DNA of 23,594 nucleotides from TTA-H9 sp002071415 (GTDB lineage: Bacteria > Bacteroidota > Bacteroidia > Bacteroidales > TTA-H9): the NCBI GenBank assembly GCA_035411425.1, contig DAONSX010000038.1, forward strand, positions 1 to 23,594, read 5' to 3'. Of the stretch, positions 1-8,432 are shown one piece after another; within the stretch, counting starts at the first letter, position 1; each line of letters starts with the position of its first letter. The notes beneath the pieces were generated by a model. That model was not told the DNA's origin and did no database searches. It saw only the letters and a program-made list of their open reading frames with translations. A program made the position numbers and the translations under genes.

Positions 1-128
1 GAAAATTCTTTATAATCTACTGCCGAAAAATGTATCCATCTACCATTTCTCTTGGCACCAAAAACATCTGGCCTTGGATATTTTTCTATCCATTGATCGA
101 GTAAATCAAACGTACGTGTCATCTGCAT
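1..128 (-). CDS. Long-chain acyl-CoA synthetase (AMP-forming), N-terminal fragment
   Basis: Only the first 42 codons are in the window; the gene runs off the left edge. Read on the minus strand from ATG at 128-126 (or the second ATG at 122-120), the peptide contains TRTFDLLDQWIEKYP and then GAKRNGRWIHFS. This matches the usual start of Bacteroidota long-chain fatty acid-CoA ligases, which open with R-x-FDLL followed by 'KENGKW-V-YS'. The family activates fatty acids with ATP and CoA at the inner membrane. The catalytic AMP-binding motifs lie outside the window, so the call rests on the N-terminus alone. The gene is divergent from the UDP-glucose dehydrogenase gene, with about 200 bp between them. 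No Shine-Dalgarno sequence is visible. Confidence 0.65.
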   Translation of the reverse strand, partial: MQMTRTFDLLDQWIEKYPRPDVFGAKRNGRWIHFSAVDYKEF

Positions 129-266
129 CGTAAAGCAAAATTTGATACATTAACCAACCATAAATTAATTTTAAACCAATTTCTAAAACCAAAGTTATTC
201 AGTGAATTTTAACTATTTGGTTAAAATATAATCAATTCGTATTTACCCAGATTTATCCTCACTATA

Positions 267-296
267 TTGAATAATTGATGTCTCTTCATAAATTTG
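267..296 (+). promoter_or_regulatory. Bacteroidota-type promoter of the sugar-nucleotide cluster
   Basis: A TTG at 267-269 is followed by a 19-base spacer and TAAATTTG at 289-296. This matches the Bacteroidota -33/-7 consensus (TTG, then TAnnTTTG). Transcription would start near 302, giving a leader of about 30 bases before the ATG at 333. The call is by pattern only. Confidence 0.6.
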
Positions 297-332
297 TCGA
301 AGAAAAGATACATTACATAAAATCATTATTCT

Positions 333-1664
333 ATGAAAATTACGATTGTTGGAAGTGGATATGTAGGGCTTGTTACCGGTACTTGCTTTGCCGAGGTAGG
401 AATTGAAGTAACATGTGTAGATATAGATTCTCGCAAAATAGAAAATTTAAGGAAGGGAATTATCCCCATTTATGAGCCCGGGCTCGAGCCTATCGTCATG
501 CGAAATATTGATAAAGGAAGGCTATTTTTTTCGACCGATTTGAAATCGGTGATATCTCAAGGTACAGATATGGTTTTTACAGCCGTAGGAACACCACCTA
601 GTGGAGACGGAAGTGCTGATTTGCAATATGTTATCAACGTAGCTCGCGAAATTGGACGTTATATGCAAGATTATTTGCTTGTAGTTACAAAAAGTACCGT
701 ACCAGTTGGAACATCCGAAAAAGTCAGGCATGTCATTCAGGAGGAACTCGACAAAAGAGGAGTAAACATTCCATTCGATGTAGCTTCCAATCCCGAATTC
801 CTGAAAGAAGGCGATGCCATCAACGATTTTCTCAAACCCGATCGCATTGTGGTAGGCATCGATTCGGAAAGAGCTCAGGATATCTTCGAGCGACTTTACA
901 AACCCTTTACGCTGAATGGGCATCCCATCATTTTTATGGATATCCCTTCGGCCGAGATGACGAAGTATGCGGCCAATTCAATGCTTGCCACCAAGATTAG
1001 TTTTATGAACGACATTGCGAATCTTTGTGAATTGGTAGGAGCTGATGTAAATATGGTACGCAAAGGTATTGGTAGCGACAGCCGCATAGGCACTAAATTC
1101 ATCTATCCTGGTATTGGTTATGGAGGAAGTTGTTTTCCCAAAGACGTAAAAGCCCTTATACGAACTGCTGCCGAGAAAGGTTATCAATTAAGCGTTTTGA
1201 AGGCAGTGGAAGAAGTTAATGAAAATCAGAAATTGGTTTTATACAAAAAGCTAAATTCTTACTACAGCGGCCAACTTAATGACAAAACCATCGCTATCTG
1301 GGGATTGAGCTTCAAACCCAACACCGACGACATGCGCGAAGCACCTTCTATCTCACTCATTCATCAATTGCTCTCCGTTGGTGCAAAAGTGAAAGCTTAC
1401 GATCCTGTGGCTATGAATGAAGCCAGACAGTGTTATTTCGGCGATCAAATCGAATATTCAAAAGATCAGTACGAGGCTACCATTGATGCTGACGCTCTCT
1501 TGCTCGTCACCGAATGGCCCGAATTCAAATTCCCCAATTTCAATGTGGTGAAAAAATTGATGCGCCACCCTGTTGTTTTCGACGGAAGAAACATTTATTC
1601 CAAACAGGAAATGAAAGACATGGGCTTTGATTACTTTGGAATTGGCATTCCTTCACTAAAATGA
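333..1664 (+). CDS. ugd: UDP-glucose 6-dehydrogenase
   Basis: Cytoplasmic enzyme that oxidises UDP-glucose twice with NAD+ to give UDP-glucuronate. The 443 residues are the normal family length. The N-terminal Rossmann motif GSGYVG is at residues 7-12, and the NPEFLKEG substrate-loop motif is at 153-160. The catalytic cysteine is Cys267 in GYGGSCFPKD, with Lys211, Asn215 and Asp271 at the expected distances. A C-terminal UDP-binding domain includes GLSFKPNTDDMREAPS (residues 324-339). It is the first gene of the plus-strand cluster, downstream of a good promoter. The next gene decarboxylates its product, so the pair forms a UDP-glucose to UDP-xylose route. GDP-mannose dehydrogenases share the fold, but the neighbour and motif context favour UDP-glucose. 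Confidence 0.95.
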   Translation: MKITIVGSGYVGLVTGTCFAEVGIEVTCVDIDSRKIENLRKGIIPIYEPGLEPIVMRNIDKGRLFFSTDLKSVISQGTDMVFTAVGTPPSGDGSADLQYVINVAREIGRYMQDYLLVVTKSTVPVGTSEKVRHVIQEELDKRGVNIPFDVASNPEFLKEGDAINDFLKPDRIVVGIDSERAQDIFERLYKPFTLNGHPIIFMDIPSAEMTKYAANSMLATKISFMNDIANLCELVGADVNMVRKGIGSDSRIGTKFIYPGIGYGGSCFPKDVKALIRTAAEKGYQLSVLKAVEEVNENQKLVLYKKLNSYYSGQLNDKTIAIWGLSFKPNTDDMREAPSISLIHQLLSVGAKVKAYDPVAMNEARQCYFGDQIEYSKDQYEATIDADALLLVTEWPEFKFPNFNVVKKLMRHPVVFDGRNIYSKQEMKDMGFDYFGIGIPSLK

Positions 1665-1732
1665 AAAACATCATATTGCTCATAAACACCTTCTAATTAC
1701 ATAAAACATAACCCTTCAAGAATTTATATCTC

Positions 1733-2671
1733 ATGAGAAAAAAAATACTGGTAACAGGGGGAGCGGGATTTATCGGCTCTCACCTCTGTAAACGTCTTTT
1801 AGATTTAGGCCATGAAGTAATTTGCCTCGATAATTATTTTACGGGCTCCAAGGAAAACGTAGTAGAGTTAATGTCGAACCCCTATTTCGAGCTGATCAGG
1901 CACGACGTAACCATGCCCTTTTTTATCGAAGCAGATGAAATTTATAATCTGGCATGCCCTGCTTCTCCTATCCATTATCAGTACAATCCCATTAAAACAA
2001 TAAAGACTTCCGTAATGGGGGCTATCAACATGCTAGGCTTGGCCAAGCGAATCCGTGTCAAAATTCTTCAGGCTTCCACCAGCGAAGTTTATGGCGATCC
2101 CGATGTTCATCCTCAAACAGAAGATTATTGGGGAAAGGTAAATCCCATAGGGCCAAGAGCATGTTACGACGAAGGGAAAAGATGCGCCGAAGCTTTATTT
2201 ATGAATTACTACCGTCAGAACAACGTTCGCATAAAAATTATCCGCATCTTTAATACTTATGGACCAAAAATGCACCCCAACGATGGCAGGGTGGTTTCAA
2301 ATTTCATCGTTCAAGCATTAAAAAATCAAAATATCACCATCTATGGTGATGGTTCTCAAACACGGTCTTTTCAGTACGTAGACGATCTGATCGAAGGAGC
2401 CATTAGAATGATGGATACGCCTGACGATGTAACCGGTCCTGTTAACATTGGAAATCCAGATGAATTTACCATTCTCGAGCTAGCTGAAAAAGTCATTCGG
2501 CTCACTGGTAGCCGCTCAAAGATTATATTTCAACCTCTTCCGCCCGATGATCCCAAACAACGCCAACCCGATATTACCCTGGCTAAAAATCTATTGAATT
2601 GGGAACCCAAAGTCGCACTTGAAGATGGCCTCCAAATGACTATAGAATATTTCCGCAAGCTTATACGCTGA
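1733..2671 (+). CDS. uxs: UDP-glucuronate decarboxylase (UDP-xylose synthase), SDR family
   Basis: Extended short-chain dehydrogenase/reductase of 312 residues that converts UDP-glucuronate to UDP-xylose through a 4-keto intermediate with bound NAD. The nucleotide-binding motif GGAGFIG is at residues 9-15. STSEVYGDP begins at residue 115 and supplies the Ser/Thr and the Glu118 typical of decarboxylases. The catalytic pair is Tyr145/Lys149 in YDEGK. RIFNTYGP (171-178) and a C-terminal Arg277 in KQRQPD complete the UXS pattern. It starts 68 bases after ugd with no terminator between them and acts directly on the product of that gene. dTDP-glucose 4,6-dehydratase is a related alternative, but the SEVYGDP form and the pairing with ugd favour UXS. 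Confidence 0.92.
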   Translation: MRKKILVTGGAGFIGSHLCKRLLDLGHEVICLDNYFTGSKENVVELMSNPYFELIRHDVTMPFFIEADEIYNLACPASPIHYQYNPIKTIKTSVMGAINMLGLAKRIRVKILQASTSEVYGDPDVHPQTEDYWGKVNPIGPRACYDEGKRCAEALFMNYYRQNNVRIKIIRIFNTYGPKMHPNDGRVVSNFIVQALKNQNITIYGDGSQTRSFQYVDDLIEGAIRMMDTPDDVTGPVNIGNPDEFTILELAEKVIRLTGSRSKIIFQPLPPDDPKQRQPDITLAKNLLNWEPKVALEDGLQMTIEYFRKLIR

Positions 2672-2714
2672 AACTGGATAAAATAATAGAAGAAAAGCAA
2701 ACAAAATTATTGAA

Positions 2715-3581
2715 ATGAAGACCAAAATACTCGTAACAGGTAGCAATGGTCAGCTTGGAAATGAGCTGAGGCTTTTGAGTGCACATCTGAATCATTTATC
2801 TTTTGTGTTTACCGATGTTACCGAATTGGATATTACCCAACCCGAGGCAGTAAATGAAATAATGGAAAGCCTCCAGCCTCAATATCTCATCAATTGTGCA
2901 GCTTATACAGCAGTCGATAAAGCCGAAAGTGAAAAAGAATCCGCTTGGAAAATCAATGCCATAGCTCCAGAAATACTCGCCAATTCAGCACGTAAAACCG
3001 GTACTTGCCTTATTCACATTTCCAGTGACTATGTTTTTGATGGGCAAAATTATAGACCTTACCTCCCTTCTCACCCCACTCATCCTTTGTCGTGGTATGG
3101 GAAATCAAAGGAAGGGGGTGAGATTGCCATCATGAGAAGCCGAGTCAATGCATTCATCATTCGTACAGCTTGGTTGTATTCGAGTTTCGGAAGCAATTTT
3201 GTAAAAACCATTCGCCGCAATGCTTTACAAAAACAAAACCTCGATGTAGTCTCCGACCAGGTTGGTTCGCCTACTTGGGCAGCCGATCTGGCCGAAATGA
3301 TCCTCCATGTTATTATTCATCGGATAGAACCCGAAGGAGTTGAAATTCTGCATTATACCAATGAGGGGGTGTGCAGTTGGTACGACTTTGCCATCAGCAT
3401 TGTAGAACATTCAGATATCAGTTGTACAATTCATCCGATATCATCCGAACAATATCCCTTACCAGCTCCACGACCATTTTACAGCGTTCTCGATAAAACG
3501 AATACACGTCAACGCCTGAATATCGAAATTCCGCATTGGAACGCCAGTTTGAAAAAATGTATACAATTGCTGAATGAATAA
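2715..3581 (+). CDS. rfbD: dTDP-4-dehydrorhamnose reductase
   Basis: Last step of dTDP-L-rhamnose synthesis: NAD(P)H reduces dTDP-4-keto-L-rhamnose. The protein has 288 residues, the family norm. The Rossmann motif TGSNGQLG is at residues 8-15, and SSDYVFDG at 103-110 supplies the active-site Ser. The catalytic YGKSK places Tyr128 and Lys132 at the spacing known for RmlD. QVGSPT at 182-187 is a family marker. It begins 43 bases after the UXS gene. The genes for the first three steps (rfbA, rfbB, rfbC) are not in this window, so they must lie elsewhere or the enzyme serves another keto-sugar. Its stop codon overlaps the next start by 8 bases. Confidence 0.93.
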   Translation: MKTKILVTGSNGQLGNELRLLSAHLNHLSFVFTDVTELDITQPEAVNEIMESLQPQYLINCAAYTAVDKAESEKESAWKINAIAPEILANSARKTGTCLIHISSDYVFDGQNYRPYLPSHPTHPLSWYGKSKEGGEIAIMRSRVNAFIIRTAWLYSSFGSNFVKTIRRNALQKQNLDVVSDQVGSPTWAADLAEMILHVIIHRIEPEGVEILHYTNEGVCSWYDFAISIVEHSDISCTIHPISSEQYPLPAPRPFYSVLDKTNTRQRLNIEIPHWNASLKKCIQLLNE

Positions 3582-3960
3582 TACCGATCGAAATCGTATC
3601 ATTGCTCAAATCGAGAGCATGATGAATCAAATATGGGAAAAATTGGGAGAAGGCCTTCCTCTTGCCACTTACAGGGAATGCTTGATTTTTGAATTGCGCT
3701 CAGCAATGTTATCATTCCGTGAAAATGTGGTCATCCCAGTAACCTACAAATATTTCAAGCCAGAAAACCAACTAAAGGTCGATCTTTTGATAGAAAATGA
3801 AATACCTGTAGAAATTGAAATGGAATCAAGCGAAGCACACAGAAAGATGATGGCCGTACTCCGCCACTCGGGCAAACCTATTGGATTGTTAATAACTTTG
3901 CAGGTTAAACCTGTACGATTCATTCTTAATAAAATTACTTATCCTCAAAAAATACGGTAA
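3574..3960 (+). CDS. Degenerate GxxExxY (PDDEXK-like) family protein
   Basis: A 128-residue protein that resembles the GxxExxY family, small proteins with a PDDEXK nuclease-like core. What matches: a helix followed by GEGLPLATYRECLIFEL (residues 25-41), a strand, DLLIENEIPVEIE (70-82), and GKPIGLLIT (100-108). What is missing: the Glu of GxxExxY is Leu30 (GLPLATY, residues 27-33), and the ExK catalytic pair of the core is ExE (Glu80, Glu82). A nuclease activity is therefore unlikely as written. Its start lies inside the end of rfbD (8-base overlap) and the next gene follows after 2 bases, so it is embedded in the operon. GxxExxY genes often sit among sugar-nucleotide genes in Bacteroidota, but their role is unknown. 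I infer nothing about function beyond probable co-expression. Confidence 0.6.
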   Translation: MNNTDRNRIIAQIESMMNQIWEKLGEGLPLATYRECLIFELRSAMLSFRENVVIPVTYKYFKPENQLKVDLLIENEIPVEIEMESSEAHRKMMAVLRHSGKPIGLLITLQVKPVRFILNKITYPQKIR

Positions 3961-3962
3961 CC

Positions 3963-5702
3963 ATGAACAAGATAAATCCAGCTATTCTCGAAAAAGCCCA
4001 TCACTGGACACAACCGCCTTTTGACGAACAAACGCGCCAAAAGGTTCAATATCTTTTAGATAACGATCCAGCAGAACTCATCGAAAGTTTTTATACCGAC
4101 CTGGAATTTGGTACAGGTGGACTGCGAGGTATTATGGGACCCGGGACTAACCGAATGAATATCTATACGGTAGGAATGGCCACACAAGGCTTGGCAAATT
4201 ATTTAAAAATGAACTTCCCCGATAAGAATCCCATAAAAGTAGTCATAGCTCATGATTGCCGCAACAACGGACGCCTTTTTGCACAAACTACGGCAAACGT
4301 ATTATCGGCCAATGGAATCAAAGTTTTCCTTTTCGACGATTTAAGGCCCACACCCGAGCTTTCGTTTGCTGTGAGATTTCTTGGATGCCAGAGTGGCGTA
4401 GTTATTACTGCTTCACACAATCCTAAAGAATATAATGGATACAAGGCTTATTGGGAAGACGGCGGCCAGCTTGTGAGCCCCCACGACAAGAATGTCATGG
4501 CAGAAGTTAGCAAGATAAAGGGAATAGAAGAAGTGAAATTCGAGGGCAACTCTCGATTGATTGAAACCATAGGAGAAGCGGTTGACAGGGCTTATATCGC
4601 CGCTATAAAAAATCTTTCACTCTATCCAGAGATCATTGCCCGGTACAAAAATCTCAAAATAGTCTATACTCCTATTCATGGCACAGGAGTGAGACTTGCT
4701 CCATGGGCGTTGCAAGAATTTGGTTTCGAACAAATTTTTACCGTAGATGAACAAATGATGGTATCAGGAGATTTTCCAACCGTACATAGCCCCAATCCTG
4801 AAGAACCCGCAGCCCTCGATCTTGCCATCAAAAAAGCCCGGGAAACCGGTGCCGACCTCGTGATGGGAACCGACCCCGATGGAGACCGCGTGGGCATCGC
4901 CGTGAAAGACGAAAAAGGTGAATTCGTGCTTCTCAATGGAAATCAAACTGCTTCTCTGCTTATCTATTACATTTTGAAAGCATGGAAAGCCAAAAGACGC
5001 CTTAAGGGAAACGAATTCATCGTAAAAACCATCGTAACCTCCGAACTTATAAAGGAAATCGCCCAAAAGGAAGGAGTGAAATGCTTCGATGTACTTACAG
5101 GTTTTAAGTATATTGCCGATTTAATCAGACGTTTGGAAGGTTCCATGCATTTCATTGCCGGAGGAGAAGAAAGTTATGGTTTCCTTACGGGCGATTTTGT
5201 CAGAGATAAAGATGCCATAAGCACCTGCTGCATGATAGCCGAAACAGCTGCCTGGGCTGCTAATCAGGGTAAATCACTCTATCGCCTTCTCAAGGAAATC
5301 TATCTCGAATATGGATTTTATAAGGAAACCCTTCTTTCTATTACTAATAAAGGAATTGCCGGAGCCGAAGAAATCCGTCAAATGATGGAAAATTACAGGG
5401 CAAATCTTCCTGAACATCTCGCCGGTATCAAGGTTACAGTAATAAAAGATTATCTATGCCAAACAGAGATAAACCTGATTACAGGCGAAAAAATCCACAT
5501 TGACTTGCCCAAATCGGATGTGCTTCAATTTTTCCTCGAAGATGGCAGCAAAATCACCGTAAGACCTTCGGGGACCGAACCTAAGATTAAATTCTATTTT
5601 GGAGCCAAAACCATTCTTCACCATATTGAAGATTATGAAAAGACGAACCAGTTTCTAAGCCAAAAAATCGAAGACATCAAGCATGATATGGGTCTTGCGT
5701 AA
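3963..5702 (+). CDS. Alpha-D-phosphohexomutase (phosphoglucomutase/phosphomannomutase)
   Basis: Interconverts hexose 1- and 6-phosphates, most likely Glc-6-P and Glc-1-P or Man-6-P and Man-1-P. The 579 residues fit the longer PGM2/PgcA-like subfamily. In order: FGTGGLRGIMGPG (49-61); the phosphoserine loop TASHNP with Ser151; the Mg2+ loop DPDGDR (304-309) with Asp304, 306 and 308; the sugar loop GGEES (400-404); and the phosphate-binding RPSGTEP (534-540). All four active-site loops are intact. It starts 2 bases after the preceding stop. In this cluster it would supply Glc-1-P for UDP-glucose and dTDP-sugars. Which sugar it prefers cannot be told from these motifs. Confidence 0.92.
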   Translation: MNKINPAILEKAHHWTQPPFDEQTRQKVQYLLDNDPAELIESFYTDLEFGTGGLRGIMGPGTNRMNIYTVGMATQGLANYLKMNFPDKNPIKVVIAHDCRNNGRLFAQTTANVLSANGIKVFLFDDLRPTPELSFAVRFLGCQSGVVITASHNPKEYNGYKAYWEDGGQLVSPHDKNVMAEVSKIKGIEEVKFEGNSRLIETIGEAVDRAYIAAIKNLSLYPEIIARYKNLKIVYTPIHGTGVRLAPWALQEFGFEQIFTVDEQMMVSGDFPTVHSPNPEEPAALDLAIKKARETGADLVMGTDPDGDRVGIAVKDEKGEFVLLNGNQTASLLIYYILKAWKAKRRLKGNEFIVKTIVTSELIKEIAQKEGVKCFDVLTGFKYIADLIRRLEGSMHFIAGGEESYGFLTGDFVRDKDAISTCCMIAETAAWAANQGKSLYRLLKEIYLEYGFYKETLLSITNKGIAGAEEIRQMMENYRANLPEHLAGIKVTVIKDYLCQTEINLITGEKIHIDLPKSDVLQFFLEDGSKITVRPSGTEPKIKFYFGAKTILHHIEDYEKTNQFLSQKIEDIKHDMGLA

Positions 5703-5777
5703 TGCATCGTTTTATTATCCTCTTTTTTCGTATCATAAAAAATCAAAGCTGGCGTTTGCTCTGTAATTCATGATGAT

Positions 5778-7739
5778 GTGTTGCAAAAGAAATCCATATC
5801 ATTTTTATGTTTAGTTATCTCGTTTATAGTTGGGAAGCAAGTTTTTAGCCAGGAAATACCATGTTCGCAAATCCGTGACGATACTTTGTGGCTTTGTTGC
5901 GGTACAAAAATTCTGCTCGACAACGAATTGGTATTGATTTCTACCGACACCATTATCATTGGAGATGACATCTCAAGAGTTTATTTCTTGAAAGACCCTT
6001 ATGCACGTTCACGAATACTTTATGATTCTTTAAAATCGAAAGCAGGTAAGACTGAACTCACCAAGCTGGCTTATCAACTTCTGTTTCCAGAATCAGGAGC
6101 CGTATCAAAAAATAATGAAACCCTCTCCGAACCGCCCGAAGAAAATGAATATTTGCCTTTTGCCGATAGGACAATACAAAAAATTATCATTTATGTGGAT
6201 AAGCCCTTCGATGAAACACAACCCAACCTTACCTGGGCGCGTTTGAGTCGTATGGGAAATTCTTTACATAGAACCACGCGAAAAACCGTAATAAGAAACA
6301 ATCTATTGTTTAAAGAAGGAGAAAAGCTCGATCCTTATATAATGGCTGAGAATGCTCAGTTATTACGTTCCTTGCCCTATTTCTCCGAAGCATATTTACG
6401 CCCCGTGGCCGATGAAAAAAACCCCGAAAAAGTAGATGTTATTTTATGGGCAAAGGATGCTTTATCTTTGGGATTAGATATTTATCTCCCAAGCTCAACT
6501 CTTGTAGATTTCAGCCTTTTCGACCAGAATTTCCTGGGGTATGGCAATCGTCTTTCATCAACAGTGCGCTATAACACGGCAAAGTCTCCGGTCTTTTCTC
6601 TCAAAAACCTCAATTATCGAATCGAAAATATCAAGGGAACTTTCTTCTACTCTGAAGCCGATTACACCAATGAATTTAATCATGAAAGCATTCGTCTGAC
6701 CATTGCTCGAGATTTTCTAACCACTCAAACACCTTTTGCCAGTGGCTTATCACTCACTCATCACGAAAAAATCCAAAATATCTTCACCCCCTATTTCCGA
6801 CAGGATCGTTTGAAATATTTCAATCCCTCTTTATGGATTGGCAAAGCATTCAATGTATATGGCGATGGCCAGCCTACCCAACTGGTAATAAGCTCCAGTA
6901 TTGATAGCCGACTTTATACGCAAAGACCTTATGTGTCAGCCGATTCTAATAAAATCTACTATAATTCCTCAAATATACTCCTCAATATAGCTATATCGAG
7001 AAACGCCTATTATAAAGGGAATTATATATACCAGTTCGGACGTACCGAAGACATTCCCTATGGTTTCCTTGCCGAACTCACAACGGGCCCCGAAAGCTAT
7101 GAATATTATAATCGCACTTACTTTGGATTCACCACAGGCGTGGCAAAATATTTCAACCGTTTGGGATACCTTTCGGGTAAATTCTTGATTTCGTCATACA
7201 ATCGTAGCGGAAAGTTTGAACAGGGTCAATGGGGAACGCACCTTGAATACTTTTCTAACCTATACATTTACGGCCCTTTCAAACTTCGACATTTTCTCAC
7301 TTTGAATTATTGCCAGGGAATGAACCGTCTCGAAGGCGAATCAGTCAACGTGGTGAAAGAACTTGATCTGTTAATTGCTCAGCCAAGCGATACTGCCTTT
7401 TATTCGGGCAATGAAAAATTAACCCTCAATTATTCATCTACTCTCTTCACTCCATACTATTTTTATGGCTTTCGACTGGCTTTCTTCGATTTTGTCAATT
7501 TGGCCTATCTTTGCGGTAGACAACAATTTCCAGAAAAAAACAAATTCTTTTCGGGTTTTGGAATTGGGGCAATGGTACGCAACGAAAATCTCGTCATCAA
7601 AACCATCCTGCTAAAACTTGGATTTTATCCTGGACTTCCAGATAACCGAAGTGGTGTTTTTATCGAATTTTCGGGTATAGCTCCCTTGAATTTCTTCAAT
7701 TACAAACCTCATCAACCTCTCATCAGCAAATATGAATAA
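5778..7739 (+). CDS. Outer-membrane beta-barrel protein with a POTRA-like domain (BamA/TamA-like)
   Basis: A 653-residue exported protein. It starts with GTG (5778); TTG at 5781 is an alternative, and the nearby ATGs (5770, 5773, 5776) are out of frame and soon stop. The N-terminus has KK at residues 4-5, a hydrophobic stretch, and a likely signal-peptidase I site after VFSQ (residue 25). About 100 residues of unassigned sequence follow. Next is one POTRA-like unit (about 131-225) that includes TVIRNNLLFKEGEKLD and the line ending in LLRSLPYFSEAYL. The remainder is rich in alternating aromatic/polar strands and reads as a barrel. Related Omp85-superfamily proteins insert or translocate proteins or lipids at the outer membrane. 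With only one evident POTRA it is not BamA itself; substrate unknown. It lies 75 bases after the mutase gene and overlaps the next gene by 8 bases. Confidence 0.7.
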   Translation: MLQKKSISFLCLVISFIVGKQVFSQEIPCSQIRDDTLWLCCGTKILLDNELVLISTDTIIIGDDISRVYFLKDPYARSRILYDSLKSKAGKTELTKLAYQLLFPESGAVSKNNETLSEPPEENEYLPFADRTIQKIIIYVDKPFDETQPNLTWARLSRMGNSLHRTTRKTVIRNNLLFKEGEKLDPYIMAENAQLLRSLPYFSEAYLRPVADEKNPEKVDVILWAKDALSLGLDIYLPSSTLVDFSLFDQNFLGYGNRLSSTVRYNTAKSPVFSLKNLNYRIENIKGTFFYSEADYTNEFNHESIRLTIARDFLTTQTPFASGLSLTHHEKIQNIFTPYFRQDRLKYFNPSLWIGKAFNVYGDGQPTQLVISSSIDSRLYTQRPYVSADSNKIYYNSSNILLNIAISRNAYYKGNYIYQFGRTEDIPYGFLAELTTGPESYEYYNRTYFGFTTGVAKYFNRLGYLSGKFLISSYNRSGKFEQGQWGTHLEYFSNLYIYGPFKLRHFLTLNYCQGMNRLEGESVNVVKELDLLIAQPSDTAFYSGNEKLTLNYSSTLFTPYYFYGFRLAFFDFVNLAYLCGRQQFPEKNKFFSGFGIGAMVRNENLVIKTILLKLGFYPGLPDNRSGVFIEFSGIAPLNFFNYKPHQPLISKYE

Positions 7740-8432
7740 TATGAGCAGCCCTCTTGCCTTTATCTTCGATATGGATGGCACTATCGTTAGAAATCATGAA
7801 AATCATTTGAATGCATGGAAGTTGTTTTGTCAGAATCACCATATAGCAATAACTGAAGAAGAACTTTTAGCGGTATTTGGTGGTAAAAATGAAGACATCT
7901 TACAGAAAGTGTTTGTCCACAAACTTTCTCAAAAAGAACTCAGGCAATTCGAAGAAGAAAAAGAAGGGTTATATCGTGGTCTATATAAGCCTTATATAAA
8001 GGAAGTAGAGGGTTTGAGTGATTTACTCAAGAATCTTTTCATTGCTCAAATCCCTGCAGCTCTGGCTACTTCGGCTCCAACTTCCAATGTCGACATGGTC
8101 ATTGACGCACTTGACATTCGAAAATACTTTTCCTGTATTATCGATGCCACTATGGTTACTCATGGTAAACCTCATCCCGAAATATTTCTGAAAGTCGCAG
8201 AATGTTTAAGGGAAAAACCCCAGAATTGCCTTGTTTTTGAAGATTCTCGAGTAGGTATAGAACGGCAATAAACGCAGGTTGTATGGTAGCAGTAGTAAAA
8301 TCGCCATTTACAAAAGAAAGATTTACCGGAGCGAATTTTCTCATCGATGATTTTCGCGACCCTCGCATCCAAAATCTAATCAACCCCGTCCTTTCGATAA
8401 AGATTGAAAAGCAGGGGCCAAAAACCGAATAA
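7732..8432 (+). pseudogene. HAD-superfamily hydrolase, beta-phosphoglucomutase-like, frameshifted
   Basis: The intact frame from 7732 stops at 8271 after 179 codons, but homology continues in another frame to a stop at 8430-8432. Frame 1 gives the family motifs: nucleophile DMDGT (Asp13, Asp15), a cap domain, TSAPTSN (Ser114), GKPHPE (Lys146) and FEDSRVGIE (Glu170, Asp171). Directly after GIE the expected family sequence A-INAG resumes one frame over as AINAGCMVAVV, then NFLIDDF near the C-terminus. One base is missing near 8263. Restored, the protein would be about 233 residues, the normal length. The break is not in a homopolymer and no slippery heptamer is present, so it is either a real mutation or an assembly error. 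The start at 7732 overlaps the upstream gene; ATG at 7741 (MSSPLAF) is an equally good start. The restored 3' end overlaps the convergent nnr gene by about 53 bases. Likely substrate: a sugar phosphate. Confidence 0.8.

Noticed and set aside
190..197. Minus-strand TAACTTTG as promoter of the acyl-CoA synthetase
   Set aside because: The -7 box fits, but no TTG lies at the right distance on the minus strand; too weak to list as a feature.
8250..8275. Programmed -1 frameshift in the HAD gene
   Set aside because: A -1 shift would restore the frame, but there is no slippery heptamer and no downstream structure, and the family has no known frameshifting. Mutation or assembly error is simpler.
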